Shown: in pieces, positions 53,981 through 62,777 of the stretch
Layout: each line of letters starts with the position of its first letter
How positions within the stretch are numbered: position 1 is the stretch's first letter
From: RGIG4079 sp045596365
GTDB taxonomy: Bacteria > Bacteroidota > Bacteroidia > Bacteroidales > Muribaculaceae
Direction: 5' to 3'
Assembly (NCBI GenBank): GCA_045596365.1
Contig: JAZOCE010000025.1
Span: 55,611 to 119,610, forward strand
Length of the DNA stretch: 64,000 nucleotides
Notes under the pieces: generated by a model
Seen by the model: only the letters and a program-made list of their open reading frames with translations
Databases searched by the model: none
What the model was told of the DNA's origin: nothing
Position numbers and translations under genes: made by a program

Positions 53981-54976
53981 TTAGTCTGCGTTCAAGTTGA
54001 TGCGTTTGAAAGTAACAACGCTCAATTCAGGATCGATTGCTTTCAATGTTTCGCGAACTGATTTTTTGTCATCACTTGTTACATCTTCTTGGTTCAACAA
54101 GCACACTTCTTTTAAGAATTTGCCAAGACGACCTTTAGCAATGTTTTGAATCATAGCTTCTGGAAGATTAGCAGCTTTTTCTGCTGATACTGTAGCGATG
54201 ATTTCTTTTGCTTTAGCAACATCTTCTTCGGTAATCCAGCCTTTAGCTTTGTTGCTTTCCATGTGATCTTCGCTGTCAACGTGAGCTGGGTTGATACCTG
54301 CTTTTTTCAATGCAGCGTCAACTGCTTTTTGTACTTGCTCTGCTTTAGTCTTTTCAATAGCAACAGCAATTTCTTTTTCTTTAACTTCTTCAGCTACGTC
54401 ACATTCGTCAACCGCAAGAGGATTCATTGCTGCAACTTGCATTGCGACGTTTTTGTAAACTTGCTCGTTGATACCTGCTTTGCTGAATGCTACAAGAGTT
54501 GCAAGTTTGTTGCCGAAGTGGTTGTAAGCAACTGTTGCAGGAGCTTCAACACATTCGTATGCGCCAAGCTCAATTTTTTCGCCTGTCTTACCTGTTTGTT
54601 CGATGATAAGGTCAGCGATTTTTTGACCATTGATTTCAAGCTCTTTAACTTCGTCAAGGCTTTTAGCTTTAGCTGCCATAGCAGCATCAAGAATAGATTT
54701 TGTTAGGTTAACAAAACCTTCGTTTTTGCCTACGAAGTCAGTTTCACACTTGAGAGCAACAACAGCAGCAAAGTTGCCATCGCATTTAGCGAGTACACAA
54801 CCTTCTGATGCTTCGCGGTCTTCGCGTTTAGCTGCAACTGCTTGACCTTTTTTGCGAAGGATTTCAACTGCTTTTTCGATGTCGCCGTCAGTTTCAGCAA
54901 GTGCTTTTTTACAGTCCATCAAACCTGCACTTGTCAAGTTGCGAAGTTTGGTGATGTCGGCCATTGTAACTGCCAT
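53981..54976 (-). CDS. tsf: Elongation factor Ts
   Basis: A 331-residue protein with the N-terminal UBA-like domain (TSAGLMDCKKALAETDGDIE) and the core with CETDFVGKNEGF, plus a C-terminal LLNQEDVTSD part. It exchanges GDP on EF-Tu. It lies 46 bases downstream of rpsB, the usual bacterial order. Confidence 0.96.
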   Translation of the reverse strand: MAVTMADITKLRNLTSAGLMDCKKALAETDGDIEKAVEILRKKGQAVAAKREDREASEGCVLAKCDGNFAAVVALKCETDFVGKNEGFVNLTKSILDAAMAAKAKSLDEVKELEINGQKIADLIIEQTGKTGEKIELGAYECVEAPATVAYNHFGNKLATLVAFSKAGINEQVYKNVAMQVAAMNPLAVDECDVAEEVKEKEIAVAIEKTKAEQVQKAVDAALKKAGINPAHVDSEDHMESNKAKGWITEEDVAKAKEIIATVSAEKAANLPEAMIQNIAKGRLGKFLKEVCLLNQEDVTSDDKKSVRETLKAIDPELSVVTFKRINLNAD

Positions 54977-55022
54977 ATTCTGTTTAATTTTAAGCGGTTT
55001 GTAATTTGTTTAAATACTCTGA

Positions 55023-55835
55023 TTATGCTTCTTCTTCTGTTTCAGCAACTTCTTCAGTTGCTTTGCGACTCACGCGACGACGTTCACGTTTTGGAGCTGG
55101 AGCAGCTTCGCCTTCTTCTCCGGCAGCTACTGTGTCAACTTTTTCTGCTTTGCGTTCTTCGAGACCTTCAGCCATTGCTGAGCACACTGTGTCAAGGATG
55201 ATTTCGATTGACTTAGATGCGTCATCATTTGCTGGGATAACGAAATCAACGTTTGAAGGGTCAGAGTTAGTGTCAACCATTGCAAATACAGGAATGCCAA
55301 GGCGGTTAGCTTCAGCAACTGCGATGTGTTCTTTCAATACGTCAACAACGAAAAGAGCTGAAGGAAGACGGTTAAGGTCAGCGATTGAACCAAGAGTCTT
55401 TTCAAGTTTAGCGCGTTGACGAGTGATTTGAAGTTTTTCGCGTTTTGAAAGGTTGTCAAATGTACCATCCTTAGTCATTTTGTCAATAGCAGTCATTTTC
55501 TTAACTGCTTTGCGGATAGTAGCAAAGTTGGTGAGCATACCACCTGGCCAACGTTCGATAACGTATGGCATATTTACAGAAGCTGCTTTATCAGCAACAA
55601 CTTGTTTAGCTTGTTTTTTAGTGGCAACAAAAAGTACTTTTTTGCCTGATTTTGCGATACTCTTAAGAGCAGCAGCAGCCTCTTCTACTTTTGCCGCAGT
55701 TTTGTAGAGGTCGATGATGTGGATACCATTGCGCTCCATGAAAATGTAAGGAGCCATAGCAGGATTCCATTTTCTTTTTAGGTGACCGAAATGGCAACCT
55801 GCTTCTAATAATTGGTCAAATGTTGGAGTTGACAT
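55023..55835 (-). CDS. rpsB: 30S ribosomal protein S2
   Basis: A 270-residue protein with the S2 signature blocks (AGCHFGHLKRKWNPAMAPYI, VIERWPGGMLTNFATI, PVFAMVDTNSDP) and an acidic/basic C-terminal extension ending in EETEEEA-like repeats. Preceded by a 132-base gap after rpsI that may carry a leader, with GGCGATGGACACGTTCCC on the minus strand; I cannot fold it confidently. Confidence 0.96.
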   Translation of the reverse strand: MSTPTFDQLLEAGCHFGHLKRKWNPAMAPYIFMERNGIHIIDLYKTAAKVEEAAAALKSIAKSGKKVLFVATKKQAKQVVADKAASVNMPYVIERWPGGMLTNFATIRKAVKKMTAIDKMTKDGTFDNLSKREKLQITRQRAKLEKTLGSIADLNRLPSALFVVDVLKEHIAVAEANRLGIPVFAMVDTNSDPSNVDFVIPANDDASKSIEIILDTVCSAMAEGLEERKAEKVDTVAAGEEGEAAPAPKRERRRVSRKATEEVAETEEEA

Positions 55836-55967
55836 TTTTGTTTAATTTTGTTGTTTACGTTCTGATTAATTTACAATCATGGGGTAGGGAACGTGTCCAT
55901 CGCCACAATTTAGATACTAAACACTTGTTTATATTTATGAAACTTGATAAATCAAGCTGCAAGAATA

Positions 55968-56354
55968 TTAACGTTTTGAGAATTGGAAGCGTTTGCGAGC
56001 TTTTGGTTGACCTGGTTTTTTGCGCTCTACTGAACGTGGGTCGCGAGTCATGAAGCCTTCTGCGCGCAATGCTGATTTGTCTTCTGGGTTGATTTTAACA
56101 AGAGCGCGAGCGATTGCAAGACGCAATGCTTCTGCTTGTCCTTTGTAACCACCACCGCAAAGGTTTACTTTGATGTCATATTTTTCAACAACGTCAAGTG
56201 TGTTAAGTGGTTGTTTTACTACATATTGAAGTATAGATGAAGGGAAATATACTTCAAGAGGGCGTTTGTTAATAGTGATAGCACCTGTGCCTTCTTTTAC
56301 GATTACTCGTGCGATCGCAGCTTTACGACGACCTACTGCATTAACTGTTTCCAT
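55968..56354 (-). CDS. rpsI: 30S ribosomal protein S9
   Basis: A 128-residue protein with VGRRKAAIARVIVKEGTG at the N terminus, GGGYKGQAEALRLAIARAL in the middle and the basic tail ending KARKRFQFSKR that reaches the P site. It lies 7 bases after rplM, the conserved pair. Confidence 0.97.
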   Translation of the reverse strand: METVNAVGRRKAAIARVIVKEGTGAITINKRPLEVYFPSSILQYVVKQPLNTLDVVEKYDIKVNLCGGGYKGQAEALRLAIARALVKINPEDKSALRAEGFMTRDPRSVERKKPGQPKARKRFQFSKR

Positions 56355-56361
56355 ACTTCAA

Positions 56362-56841
56362 TTATTTCATTTTGTTGATGTCAATAACTTTTGGGTTTTG
56401 AGCTGCATGTGGGTGCTCTGGACCATTATATACATGCAAGTTTTCGATCAAACGACGACCAAGACGATTCTTTGGAAGCATACCTTTCATTACTTGCAAG
56501 AACAATGGGTTTTTGCCTGCTTTAAGGTGTTTGTTGAAAGATTTCTTGATAAGAATTTCTGGAGTTGCCTCACGTTGTCCACCGGGATATCCTGTGTAAC
56601 GAAGGTAAGTGCGATCTGTCATTTTTTTGCCTGTGAGAACGATTTTCTCTGCATTAATGATGATTACGTTGTCGCCACATTCTACGTTTGGTGAGAATGA
56701 TGGTTTGTTTTTTCCGCGAAGAATCTTCGCAACTTTAGCGCAAAGGCGACCAAGAACTTGATCAGTAGCATCAATTACTACCCATTCGTGTTCTACGCTT
56801 TGTGCGTTAGGTGATACGGTTTTGTAGCTTAAAGTATCCAC
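56362..56841 (-). CDS. rplM: 50S ribosomal protein L13
   Basis: A 159-residue protein with EHEWVVIDATDQVLGRLC, the DNVIIINAEKIVLTGKK block, RMLPKNRLGR-type segment (GMLPKNRLGRRLIEN) and LHVYNGPEHPHAAQNP. First gene of the ribosomal operon with rpsI, rpsB and tsf. It is preceded by a structured leader of about 105 bases. Confidence 0.96.
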   Translation of the reverse strand: MDTLSYKTVSPNAQSVEHEWVVIDATDQVLGRLCAKVAKILRGKNKPSFSPNVECGDNVIIINAEKIVLTGKKMTDRTYLRYTGYPGGQREATPEILIKKSFNKHLKAGKNPLFLQVMKGMLPKNRLGRRLIENLHVYNGPEHPHAAQNPKVIDINKMK

Positions 56842-56948
56842 GTTAAATGTTTGATTAATAGTTAAATAAATTTGACCGTAGTAAGGCTAACGCTCGGCCA
56901 GAAGCGTTATCAAAACCCGTGTCGATGTATTAATTTGGACATAATCGG
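56842..56948 (-). ncRNA. Structured rplM leader, candidate L13 autoregulatory element
   Basis: The leader of about 105 nt between the promoter and rplM contains the hairpin AACGCT-TCTGGCCG-AGCGTT (plus strand 56889-56908). Bacteroidia are known to have an L13 ribosomal leader at this position; whether this sequence fits that model needs a covariance search. Confidence 0.45.
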
Positions 56949-56952
56949 ACTG

Positions 56953-56984
56953 CAAAGGTACGAATTTATTTTCCTATTACCAAA
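56953..56984 (-). promoter_or_regulatory. Promoter of the rplM operon
   Basis: On the minus strand, TTTG (56981-56984), 20 bases, TACCTTTG (56953-56960): perfect at both boxes. Confidence 0.75.
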
Positions 56985-57035
56985 TGTTTTAGAGATAATT
57001 CTATATAAATTCTCCGGTGCATGAGGTAGTTATGA

Positions 57036-58475
57036 CTATAGGTTGTTTTTAACAGAATTAATGTAATCTTCAAGTCCGAGTACGGCTTTTGCTGCTACTT
57101 GCTGGCGGAAGTCCGGGTTGGCGAGCATTTCTTCTTCAGGCAAGCTACTCATGAATAATACTTCAAGGAGTACGTTGGGGTATTCAGTGGGTGCGTTGAG
57201 TGAGAAGTTGAAATTTCCGGTCAAACCGAAATTTTTAAGGCCAAGTTCTAATAGTCTATTTAACATGCAAGATGCGAGTTCGCGGTTGTTGATGTGTTTG
57301 TAATAGGTGCTTGTTCCCATTGTTGTGAAAGGGGAGCCACCCGAATTGTTGTGTAAAGATATCATTAAATCAATATTATTGTCAGTGAATATCTTTTTTC
57401 TGTCGCTCATGGAGATGTTGATATCTTTTTCTCGGCTTAAAATGACTTTGGCGCCTTTTGCTTCGAGTAATGCTTTGATGCGTAAAATCATGTCAAGGTT
57501 TATTTCTTTTTCAAGTAATCCTGTTGCGCTTTTTGCGCCTGGGTATTCTCCTCCATGTCCGGCATCAAGTCCTATTGTTAAATCTTTCAGATTTAGAGAT
57601 GGTGTGTGTTTTACGTCAATAACAAGATTGTTGTTAATATAATTTATTGAATATCCCCAAGAATGTTTATGTTTGAGTTTGATAATGACTTTAAATACAT
57701 CGCTATCATCTTGTCGATAGTCTACATATTCAATCATGCCCAGATTGCCCCGTTGAGTAATCCAATTGCTGTTGTTGGTCGCTCCAAATAGCTCGACGCA
57801 AATTGTTGTTGGATCAAGTTGAGTCCATGAGCGGTAGGGGATACGTTTTGGAAGCGAAATTGAAATACGGTCGGATTTGCCGGCATTGGAAATGGACCAA
57901 CTTCCGGTGTTTATTTGGCTAGTTGTGTCATTTGTCTCGTTTAGATATTCTTTGTTTATGTAGGCAAAACGATTTTTAGAGAGTTGTATTTTGTAGAGTT
58001 CGCCTTTTTGTTCGATGGCTTTGACTATGATGTCGCCATTGATATATTCTATCTTTGATCCTCCGAGTCTGTCTCCACCATCTCCATATTGAAGATAGGC
58101 GCCATTGATGGTCGTGAAATATTTTGGAGAATCAAATATTATTCGCGATGGAGTGGTAGGGGTGTTGATCTTCTTAGGGGTGTCTTTTAGAAATATGTTT
58201 AAAGTTTGTGATGTTGAACCGTTTTTGCCCTTAGTCTTTATTGTTATTTTATTGTCTCCTTTGTTGAGTTTAATGTTGTCTCCAAAGGCGCCGGTTTTGT
58301 AAACATGGACTTTATTGCCGTTAATGTATGCTGAATTGCCTGGAGTGGTAACGCAAACAATGTTGTGGCTTTTATTGGTTGTTGTGTCTTGTTTTCCGCG
58401 TACTATAGTGAAACTGTTTTCTGCTATCGCTGATAGTGAAATGAGAAGAGATAGCGAAAATAATAATGTTTTCAT
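57036..58475 (-). CDS. N-acetylmuramoyl-L-alanine amidase with AMIN-like region
   Basis: A 479-residue exported amidase_3 enzyme: signal peptide (LLFSLSLLISLSAIA), an SH3-like and AMIN-like middle (residues about 190-285), and a C-terminal catalytic domain. Zinc ligands are in IGLDAGHGGEYPG, LLEKEINLD and MISLHNN, with the catalytic Glu in LLEVLFMSS. It cleaves the peptide from glycan strands in peptidoglycan, for example during division. Confidence 0.9.
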   Translation of the reverse strand: MKTLLFSLSLLISLSAIAENSFTIVRGKQDTTTNKSHNIVCVTTPGNSAYINGNKVHVYKTGAFGDNIKLNKGDNKITIKTKGKNGSTSQTLNIFLKDTPKKINTPTTPSRIIFDSPKYFTTINGAYLQYGDGGDRLGGSKIEYINGDIIVKAIEQKGELYKIQLSKNRFAYINKEYLNETNDTTSQINTGSWSISNAGKSDRISISLPKRIPYRSWTQLDPTTICVELFGATNNSNWITQRGNLGMIEYVDYRQDDSDVFKVIIKLKHKHSWGYSINYINNNLVIDVKHTPSLNLKDLTIGLDAGHGGEYPGAKSATGLLEKEINLDMILRIKALLEAKGAKVILSREKDINISMSDRKKIFTDNNIDLMISLHNNSGGSPFTTMGTSTYYKHINNRELASCMLNRLLELGLKNFGLTGNFNFSLNAPTEYPNVLLEVLFMSSLPEEEMLANPDFRQQVAAKAVLGLEDYINSVKNNL

Positions 58476-58502
58476 GATGGAATGATAATTTTAGGTTAAA
58501 CA

Positions 58503-58533
58503 AAGAGGCGATTCCTTGTTGAAATCGCCTCTT
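58503..58533 (-). terminator. Terminator of the rplU-rpmA operon
   Basis: AAGAGGCGATT (58503-58513) pairs with AATCGCCTCTT (58523-58533). It lies about 30 bases past the rpmA stop. Confidence 0.8.
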
Positions 58534-58561
58534 GTAGCAGTTTTAATGTGCTGATGAACGA

Positions 58562-58822
58562 TTACGCTTCAGCAGGAGTTACGTTGATGAATTGACGACC
58601 GTTTTTGCCTTCAGAGAAGACTACTGTGCCATTAACAAGAGCGTAAAGAGTGTGGTCTTTACCCATACCAACGTTTTCACCTGGGTGGTGAACTGTACCA
58701 CGTTGACGTTTGATAATGTTGCCGGCTTTAGCGAATTGACCGCCGAAAATCTTAACACCGAGTCGTTTGCTTTCTGACTCGCGACCGTTCTTAGAACTAC
58801 CTACACCTTTCTTATGTGCCAT
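58562..58822 (-). CDS. rpmA: 50S ribosomal protein L27
   Basis: An 86-residue protein with [15 protein letters not shown] at the N terminus, [20 protein letters not shown] and [16 protein letters not shown]. The N terminus has no cleavable Firmicutes-type extension. It lies 20 bases after rplU. Confidence 0.97.
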   Translation of the reverse strand: MAHKKGVGSSKNGRESESKRLGVKIFGGQFAKAGNIIKRQRGTVHHPGENVGMGKDHTLYALVNGTVVFSEGKNGRQFINVTPAEA

Positions 58823-58842
58823 TTTCTTAAGATTTTAGAGGG

Positions 58843-59163
58843 TTATGCAACTACGTCTTTAATCACAACTTGGGTGAAGCATTGGCGATGACCGTTTTTA
58901 CGGCGGTAGCCTTTACGTCTTTTCTTTTTGAAGACGATAACTTTTTCACCTTTTACGAGGGGACGTTTTACCTCGCAAACTACTTTTGCTCCTTCAACGG
59001 TAGGAGCGCCTACTTTAACGGCACCGTCGGCATCTACGAGCAATACGCGATCAAATTCTACTGTATCGCCTTCATTAACTTGCTCTCCGAGATAGTGAAC
59101 ATACAAGAACTTTCCAGCTTCTGCTTTGAATTGTTGTCCTTGGATTTCTACGATAACGTACAT
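58843..59163 (-). CDS. rplU: 50S ribosomal protein L21
   Basis: A 106-residue protein with [38 protein letters not shown] and [20 protein letters not shown]. Standard pairing with rpmA. A leader of about 80 bases separates it from its promoter. Confidence 0.97.
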   Translation of the reverse strand: MYVIVEIQGQQFKAEAGKFLYVHYLGEQVNEGDTVEFDRVLLVDADGAVKVGAPTVEGAKVVCEVKRPLVKGEKVIVFKKKRRKGYRRKNGHRQCFTQVVIKDVVA

Positions 59164-59251
59164 CTGTTAATTAATTATTTACAGGTTACTCCGTTGGGCG
59201 AGGTACATCTATACACTGCTTATTTGAGCCCATGTCGGAAAAATTAGCGCA

Positions 59252-59283
59252 CAAAGGTAGTGATTTTCTTTTGATTGCGCAAT
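59252..59283 (-). promoter_or_regulatory. Promoter of the rplU operon
   Basis: On the minus strand, ATTG (59280-59283), 20 bases, TACCTTTG (59252-59259). The leader down to 59164 includes a possible long-range GGGC/GCCC pairing but no structure I can name. Confidence 0.6.
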
Positions 59284-59351
59284 ATTCTCAAAAAAAACTT
59301 TTGATTAAAAAAGTGATAAAATTGGTTAGTAAAATATTTTTTTTGATGAGG

Positions 59352-59384
59352 TGTTGCATAATTTGAAAATCTATATTACCTTTG
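59352..59384 (+). promoter_or_regulatory. Promoter of the tRNA gene
   Basis: GTTG (59352-59355), 21 bases, TACCTTTG (59377-59384). The tRNA begins 28 bases later. Confidence 0.6.
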
Positions 59385-59411
59385 CACTCGCTTTCGGACA
59401 AAACCGATGCA

Positions 59412-59485
59412 GGTCCCATAGCTCAGTTGGTTAGAGCACCTGACTCATAATCAGGGAGTCCTTGGTTCAAGCCCAAGTGGGACCA
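59412..59485 (+). tRNA. tRNA with CAT anticodon (elongator Met or Ile2)
   Basis: A 74-nt cloverleaf: acceptor GGTCCCA/TGGGACC, anticodon arm CCTGA-CTCATAA-TCAGG with anticodon CAT, and T-arm with GGTTCAAGCC. CCA is not encoded. The anticodon stem lacks the three GC pairs of initiator tRNA. CTCATAA loops are shared by elongator tRNA-Met and lysidine-modified tRNA-Ile2, so I cannot decide between them. Confidence 0.93.
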
Positions 59486-59487
59486 CA

Positions 59488-59518
59488 AAGAGCGCTAATT
59501 TAGCGCTCTTTTTTTATA
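59488..59518 (+). terminator. Terminator of the tRNA gene
   Basis: AAGAGCGCTA (59488-59497) pairs with TAGCGCTCTT (59501-59510), followed by a T tract. Confidence 0.88.
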
Positions 59519-59539
59519 TAGTGGTTTAATATGCTCTTA

Positions 59540-62395
59540 TTAGAATATTATTTTGGCGATTTTGGTGCCTTGTTTTTTGATGTATAGGCCTTTGTTGGGT
59601 TTTGCGACACGAATACCTTGCATGTTGAAATATTCTACGGGGTTGTTTTCTGAAGAAATGACTGTTTCGATTCCTATGGTTTCTCCTGTGCGATTGTTGA
59701 ATTGGTAGATGCTATTGTTTATGAGCGCAAGGTCGATGGTTTGGTTGCCGTCCCCTCCATTTCCGTTGTTGAAAATTACCATAGGATTAACGAGTGTGTC
59801 GGAGGTTGAGAATGTTGATTCCCACATCCCGATTTCGCTATTGTAGGTCATGGCTGATCCGGGCCAAGAGCCTAAATAGGTCTTATTGCTGTTTCCTGCA
59901 TCCCAGACATAGGCATATACTGTGGATGTGCCCCAGTTAGAATCGTTGTAGTAGAATTTCCATATTGTAGTTTCTGCCGGATTTTCAGGAGTATCGGGTA
60001 TTTCGCCTGCGCCTTCGATTGTTTTTACATATCCATTGGCATTATAGTAGCCACCATTCACCCATGTGAGGTCAGCGGTTTGCGAACTGCCATTGTTGAA
60101 AATCACACCACCGGAAATTTTATCTGTACCTGTATATGACCATTTCCAAATGTTATTTCCGAGATATGAGCATGCTTGTCCCGGCCATGAGCCACCGGTG
60201 AAATTCTTTGAATCGTTCCACACCCAAGCTCTGATTGCTCCATTCCAATTGGCTGTGTTCTCAAAGAATACAGCTTGCTCACCTTCATTCATTGAAGGGG
60301 TAATTATTTCCTCTGGCTCTTGTGTCGAGGGACCACTACCTCCATTGTTGGATGATAATTCCTCTTCAGTGCCATCATAAGATGGTTGAGACATTGTAAC
60401 AGGTGAAATAGAGTAGATGTATTTACCATCTTGTCCCACTTTGCCGGGGGCTTTAGTTTTTTCGGTGTTCAACACATAGACGCGCAAATTGCCTTTGCCG
60501 GAACAAGAAATAGAGAGAGTGCCATTAGTAACATTTTTTGTGTCGCCGGTAACGCAATCCACATATGTGCCATTCAATATATTTGAGAATGTAGCACCCC
60601 CGCTGATTGCCACAAGTGCATAAGAGTCGATGGCGGCATCGGTAAAACGACGTTTGAATGCAAACGAGCCAGAGCAACCATCAGTGCTATATTGACCTTT
60701 GCGAAGAGCCGGAACGGCTGCGCGTATTTGGTTTAGGCGTTGAATGTGCATGGCTAATGGGTGAGAAAGAGTTGTAGCGATATTTCCCTCAGCATTAGAG
60801 TATTGGGCAAAGTCAGTTACATTGACGTCTCCTTTTATATAGCCACCAAAATAAGCACGTCCGGTTTCACGAAGTGCGATATTAGGACCATTATCTATTA
60901 CACTCCCTTTGCGGAATTCTATTTCTGAGCCATAATACACACAAGGAATACCTCGGAAGGTGAACATTAATGATAAATTTTCAGCCCATGTGTCCTGCGA
61001 TTGGTTGAAACGAGTGCTTTCGGGAGCTCCATCGGGAGCATAGTCGTGAGAATCAACATAAACCACGTTGTAAGTTGCGTCATTATAAAGATTATCGCCA
61101 CCCTTCACACTCCATGCTTCGGCTGCACTGCGGAAATTCCAATGCATGGGGAAGTCTATTACATTAAAATTGGAGTGGAGACTATGGTCGGGAGTGTGAT
61201 AGTTGTTTCCATTAAGGAACGCGTTGGTAGATGTGGGCATGCCGTAATCATCTTGATAATCAACTCCCTGTGCATCAACTGATGTAATATTTGTGTGTGT
61301 GCCTTTTGTCCCTTCTGTAACTACAATTCCGTTCCATGAGGTTTCGCTATCGTCCCATGCATAGTTTTTTGATTCTTTCCATGTATAGAAATAGGGCGAA
61401 CAGTTTTCGTGATTGCGATAGGTTACATTGCGATCTCTTGCACACACTTCGCCATACATAAAGAATGGACCGCCATTGCGTTTTTCTTTATATTGCTCAG
61501 CCAACGCCGTAAATTGAGGAATAAATGCTTTGTTGAATGTCAAACGTGAGATGTGTCCCGATGTGTCTATGCGAAACCCATCAACCCCCATTTTGATGAA
61601 TTCGCCATAGCATTTCACGAGATAGTTTGACACATAAGGATTTTCAGTATTCAAATCTACGCAATCACCGGCAATCTGACCATACCAACGAGAATAGTCA
61701 TCCCAGTTCCATTCATTTCCCACATGATGCCAATAGTTATTTACGTCATGATTCTGTCCATCGGTGTTTTTCATTTGAGCCAATCGAGCTTGGTATTGAT
61801 CTCCACCTGCCATTGACTCATAATTGTCGGGTAGCTTTCCACCTTGAGATTGTGTCAAAGGGAGCATACATTCGGTGAGGGTTGCCTGGTTTTTAGTCCA
61901 GTCGCGAGTGAATAATTTGCACAGATTTTCTTCACCAAAGTTGCCGGTGTGATTAAGCACAATGTCAAGAACGATTTTCATTCCACGCTCATGGGCTGCA
62001 TCGATGAGAGATTGGAACGACACATCTTCACTTTCATATCGCTTGTCCACCTTGCTGAAATTCATTGCATGATAACCATGATAGTCATATCCTGATGCAT
62101 TTTCAACAACAGGAGTAATCCACACAGAGGTAAACCCCAGTGCCTTTATGTAATCGAGTTTCTCAATCAGACCTTTGAAATCACCACGCCAAGCTGGGTC
62201 CCCTTGATTTCTATCTTGATTGTCCCAACATTGAGTGTTGTTGCCGGGATCTCCATCATAGAAACGAGTTGTCATGACAAAATAAATTGTTTCGTCTCGG
62301 AAATCAGTTCTTTCGCCAATGAATGTGGCTGCATGTGATTCTAATGCACAAATAGCTATCAGAATATAAAATAAAATGTAAGTAGTAAATCTCAT
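59540..62395 (-). CDS. Secreted alpha-amylase with two starch-binding-like modules and a sorting-like tail
   Basis: A 951-residue GH13 enzyme. A signal peptide (FYILIAICALESHA) precedes the catalytic barrel with DIVLNHTG, the nucleophile in GVDGFRIDTSGH, the acid/base Glu in FMYGEVCAR and YVDSHDYAPDG. After a C-terminal beta domain come two CBM26-like modules (NWNGAIRAWVWNDS and NWGTSTVYAYVWDAG, each with a GSWPG motif). The last 60 residues (VEYFNMQGIRVAKPNKG, then KIAKIIF) resemble a Por/type IX sorting tail. It degrades starch outside the cell. No sus genes are adjacent. Confidence 0.9.
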   Translation of the reverse strand: MRFTTYILFYILIAICALESHAATFIGERTDFRDETIYFVMTTRFYDGDPGNNTQCWDNQDRNQGDPAWRGDFKGLIEKLDYIKALGFTSVWITPVVENASGYDYHGYHAMNFSKVDKRYESEDVSFQSLIDAAHERGMKIVLDIVLNHTGNFGEENLCKLFTRDWTKNQATLTECMLPLTQSQGGKLPDNYESMAGGDQYQARLAQMKNTDGQNHDVNNYWHHVGNEWNWDDYSRWYGQIAGDCVDLNTENPYVSNYLVKCYGEFIKMGVDGFRIDTSGHISRLTFNKAFIPQFTALAEQYKEKRNGGPFFMYGEVCARDRNVTYRNHENCSPYFYTWKESKNYAWDDSETSWNGIVVTEGTKGTHTNITSVDAQGVDYQDDYGMPTSTNAFLNGNNYHTPDHSLHSNFNVIDFPMHWNFRSAAEAWSVKGGDNLYNDATYNVVYVDSHDYAPDGAPESTRFNQSQDTWAENLSLMFTFRGIPCVYYGSEIEFRKGSVIDNGPNIALRETGRAYFGGYIKGDVNVTDFAQYSNAEGNIATTLSHPLAMHIQRLNQIRAAVPALRKGQYSTDGCSGSFAFKRRFTDAAIDSYALVAISGGATFSNILNGTYVDCVTGDTKNVTNGTLSISCSGKGNLRVYVLNTEKTKAPGKVGQDGKYIYSISPVTMSQPSYDGTEEELSSNNGGSGPSTQEPEEIITPSMNEGEQAVFFENTANWNGAIRAWVWNDSKNFTGGSWPGQACSYLGNNIWKWSYTGTDKISGGVIFNNGSSQTADLTWVNGGYYNANGYVKTIEGAGEIPDTPENPAETTIWKFYYNDSNWGTSTVYAYVWDAGNSNKTYLGSWPGSAMTYNSEIGMWESTFSTSDTLVNPMVIFNNGNGGDGNQTIDLALINNSIYQFNNRTGETIGIETVISSENNPVEYFNMQGIRVAKPNKGLYIKKQGTKIAKIIF

Positions 62396-62417
62396 AGGAA
62401 GTAATAATTATCTTGTG

Positions 62418-62452
62418 CAAAGATACAACAAAGAAACGAAAGTGAGTGCGAA
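62418..62452 (-). promoter_or_regulatory. Promoter of the amylase gene, containing a CTnDOT-like att core
   Basis: The -7 box TATCTTTG (62418-62425) lies 22 bases upstream of the ATG; the -33 region is weak (TTCG at 62449-62452). The wider GTATCTTTGC (62417-62426) fits the GTAnnTTTGC core used by CTnDOT-type elements. Confidence 0.5.
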
Positions 62453-62777
62453 ACGGGGAAAGAATGTTGTCTGTTAGCGATTTAGCGGTATTTGCCAAGA
62501 TGTTGCAGTGCCATCAAATACCAATAAAAAGCCAAGAAATGACAGAGTTTCGTTACTATCTCGTTACTTTGACTCTCGACTTTGAAAGGTTGTTTTGGTT
62601 GCTGCAATAGGCTGAATAGCAATACATGTTAAGCGATTACGGTTGCAAATATAGGAGTTTTTCTTATATCTTCGTCCCGGTTTCGCTTTGGTTGATTCTT
62701 TTGCACCAATACGCTGTGTTTTGCTTACCGTCACTCAACTCTACAAGTAATAATTTCGCAAACAAAAAAGTAGGGTT
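62453..62777. other. Gene-free left end of an integrated element
   Basis: About 325 bases with no credible reading frame between the amylase promoter and the recombinase. It contains repeated GTTAC and CTCG words around 62552-62580 that could be recombinase arm sites, and GCAAATATAG at 62645-62654, which is one base off the att core. No terminator or RNA gene is recognised. Confidence 0.4.

Noticed and set aside
59412..59485. tRNA gene as attachment site of the integrated element
   Set aside because: The element's recombinase lies 3.3 kb away with the intact amylase gene between them, and no copy of the tRNA 3' end was seen near 62.4-62.8 kb.
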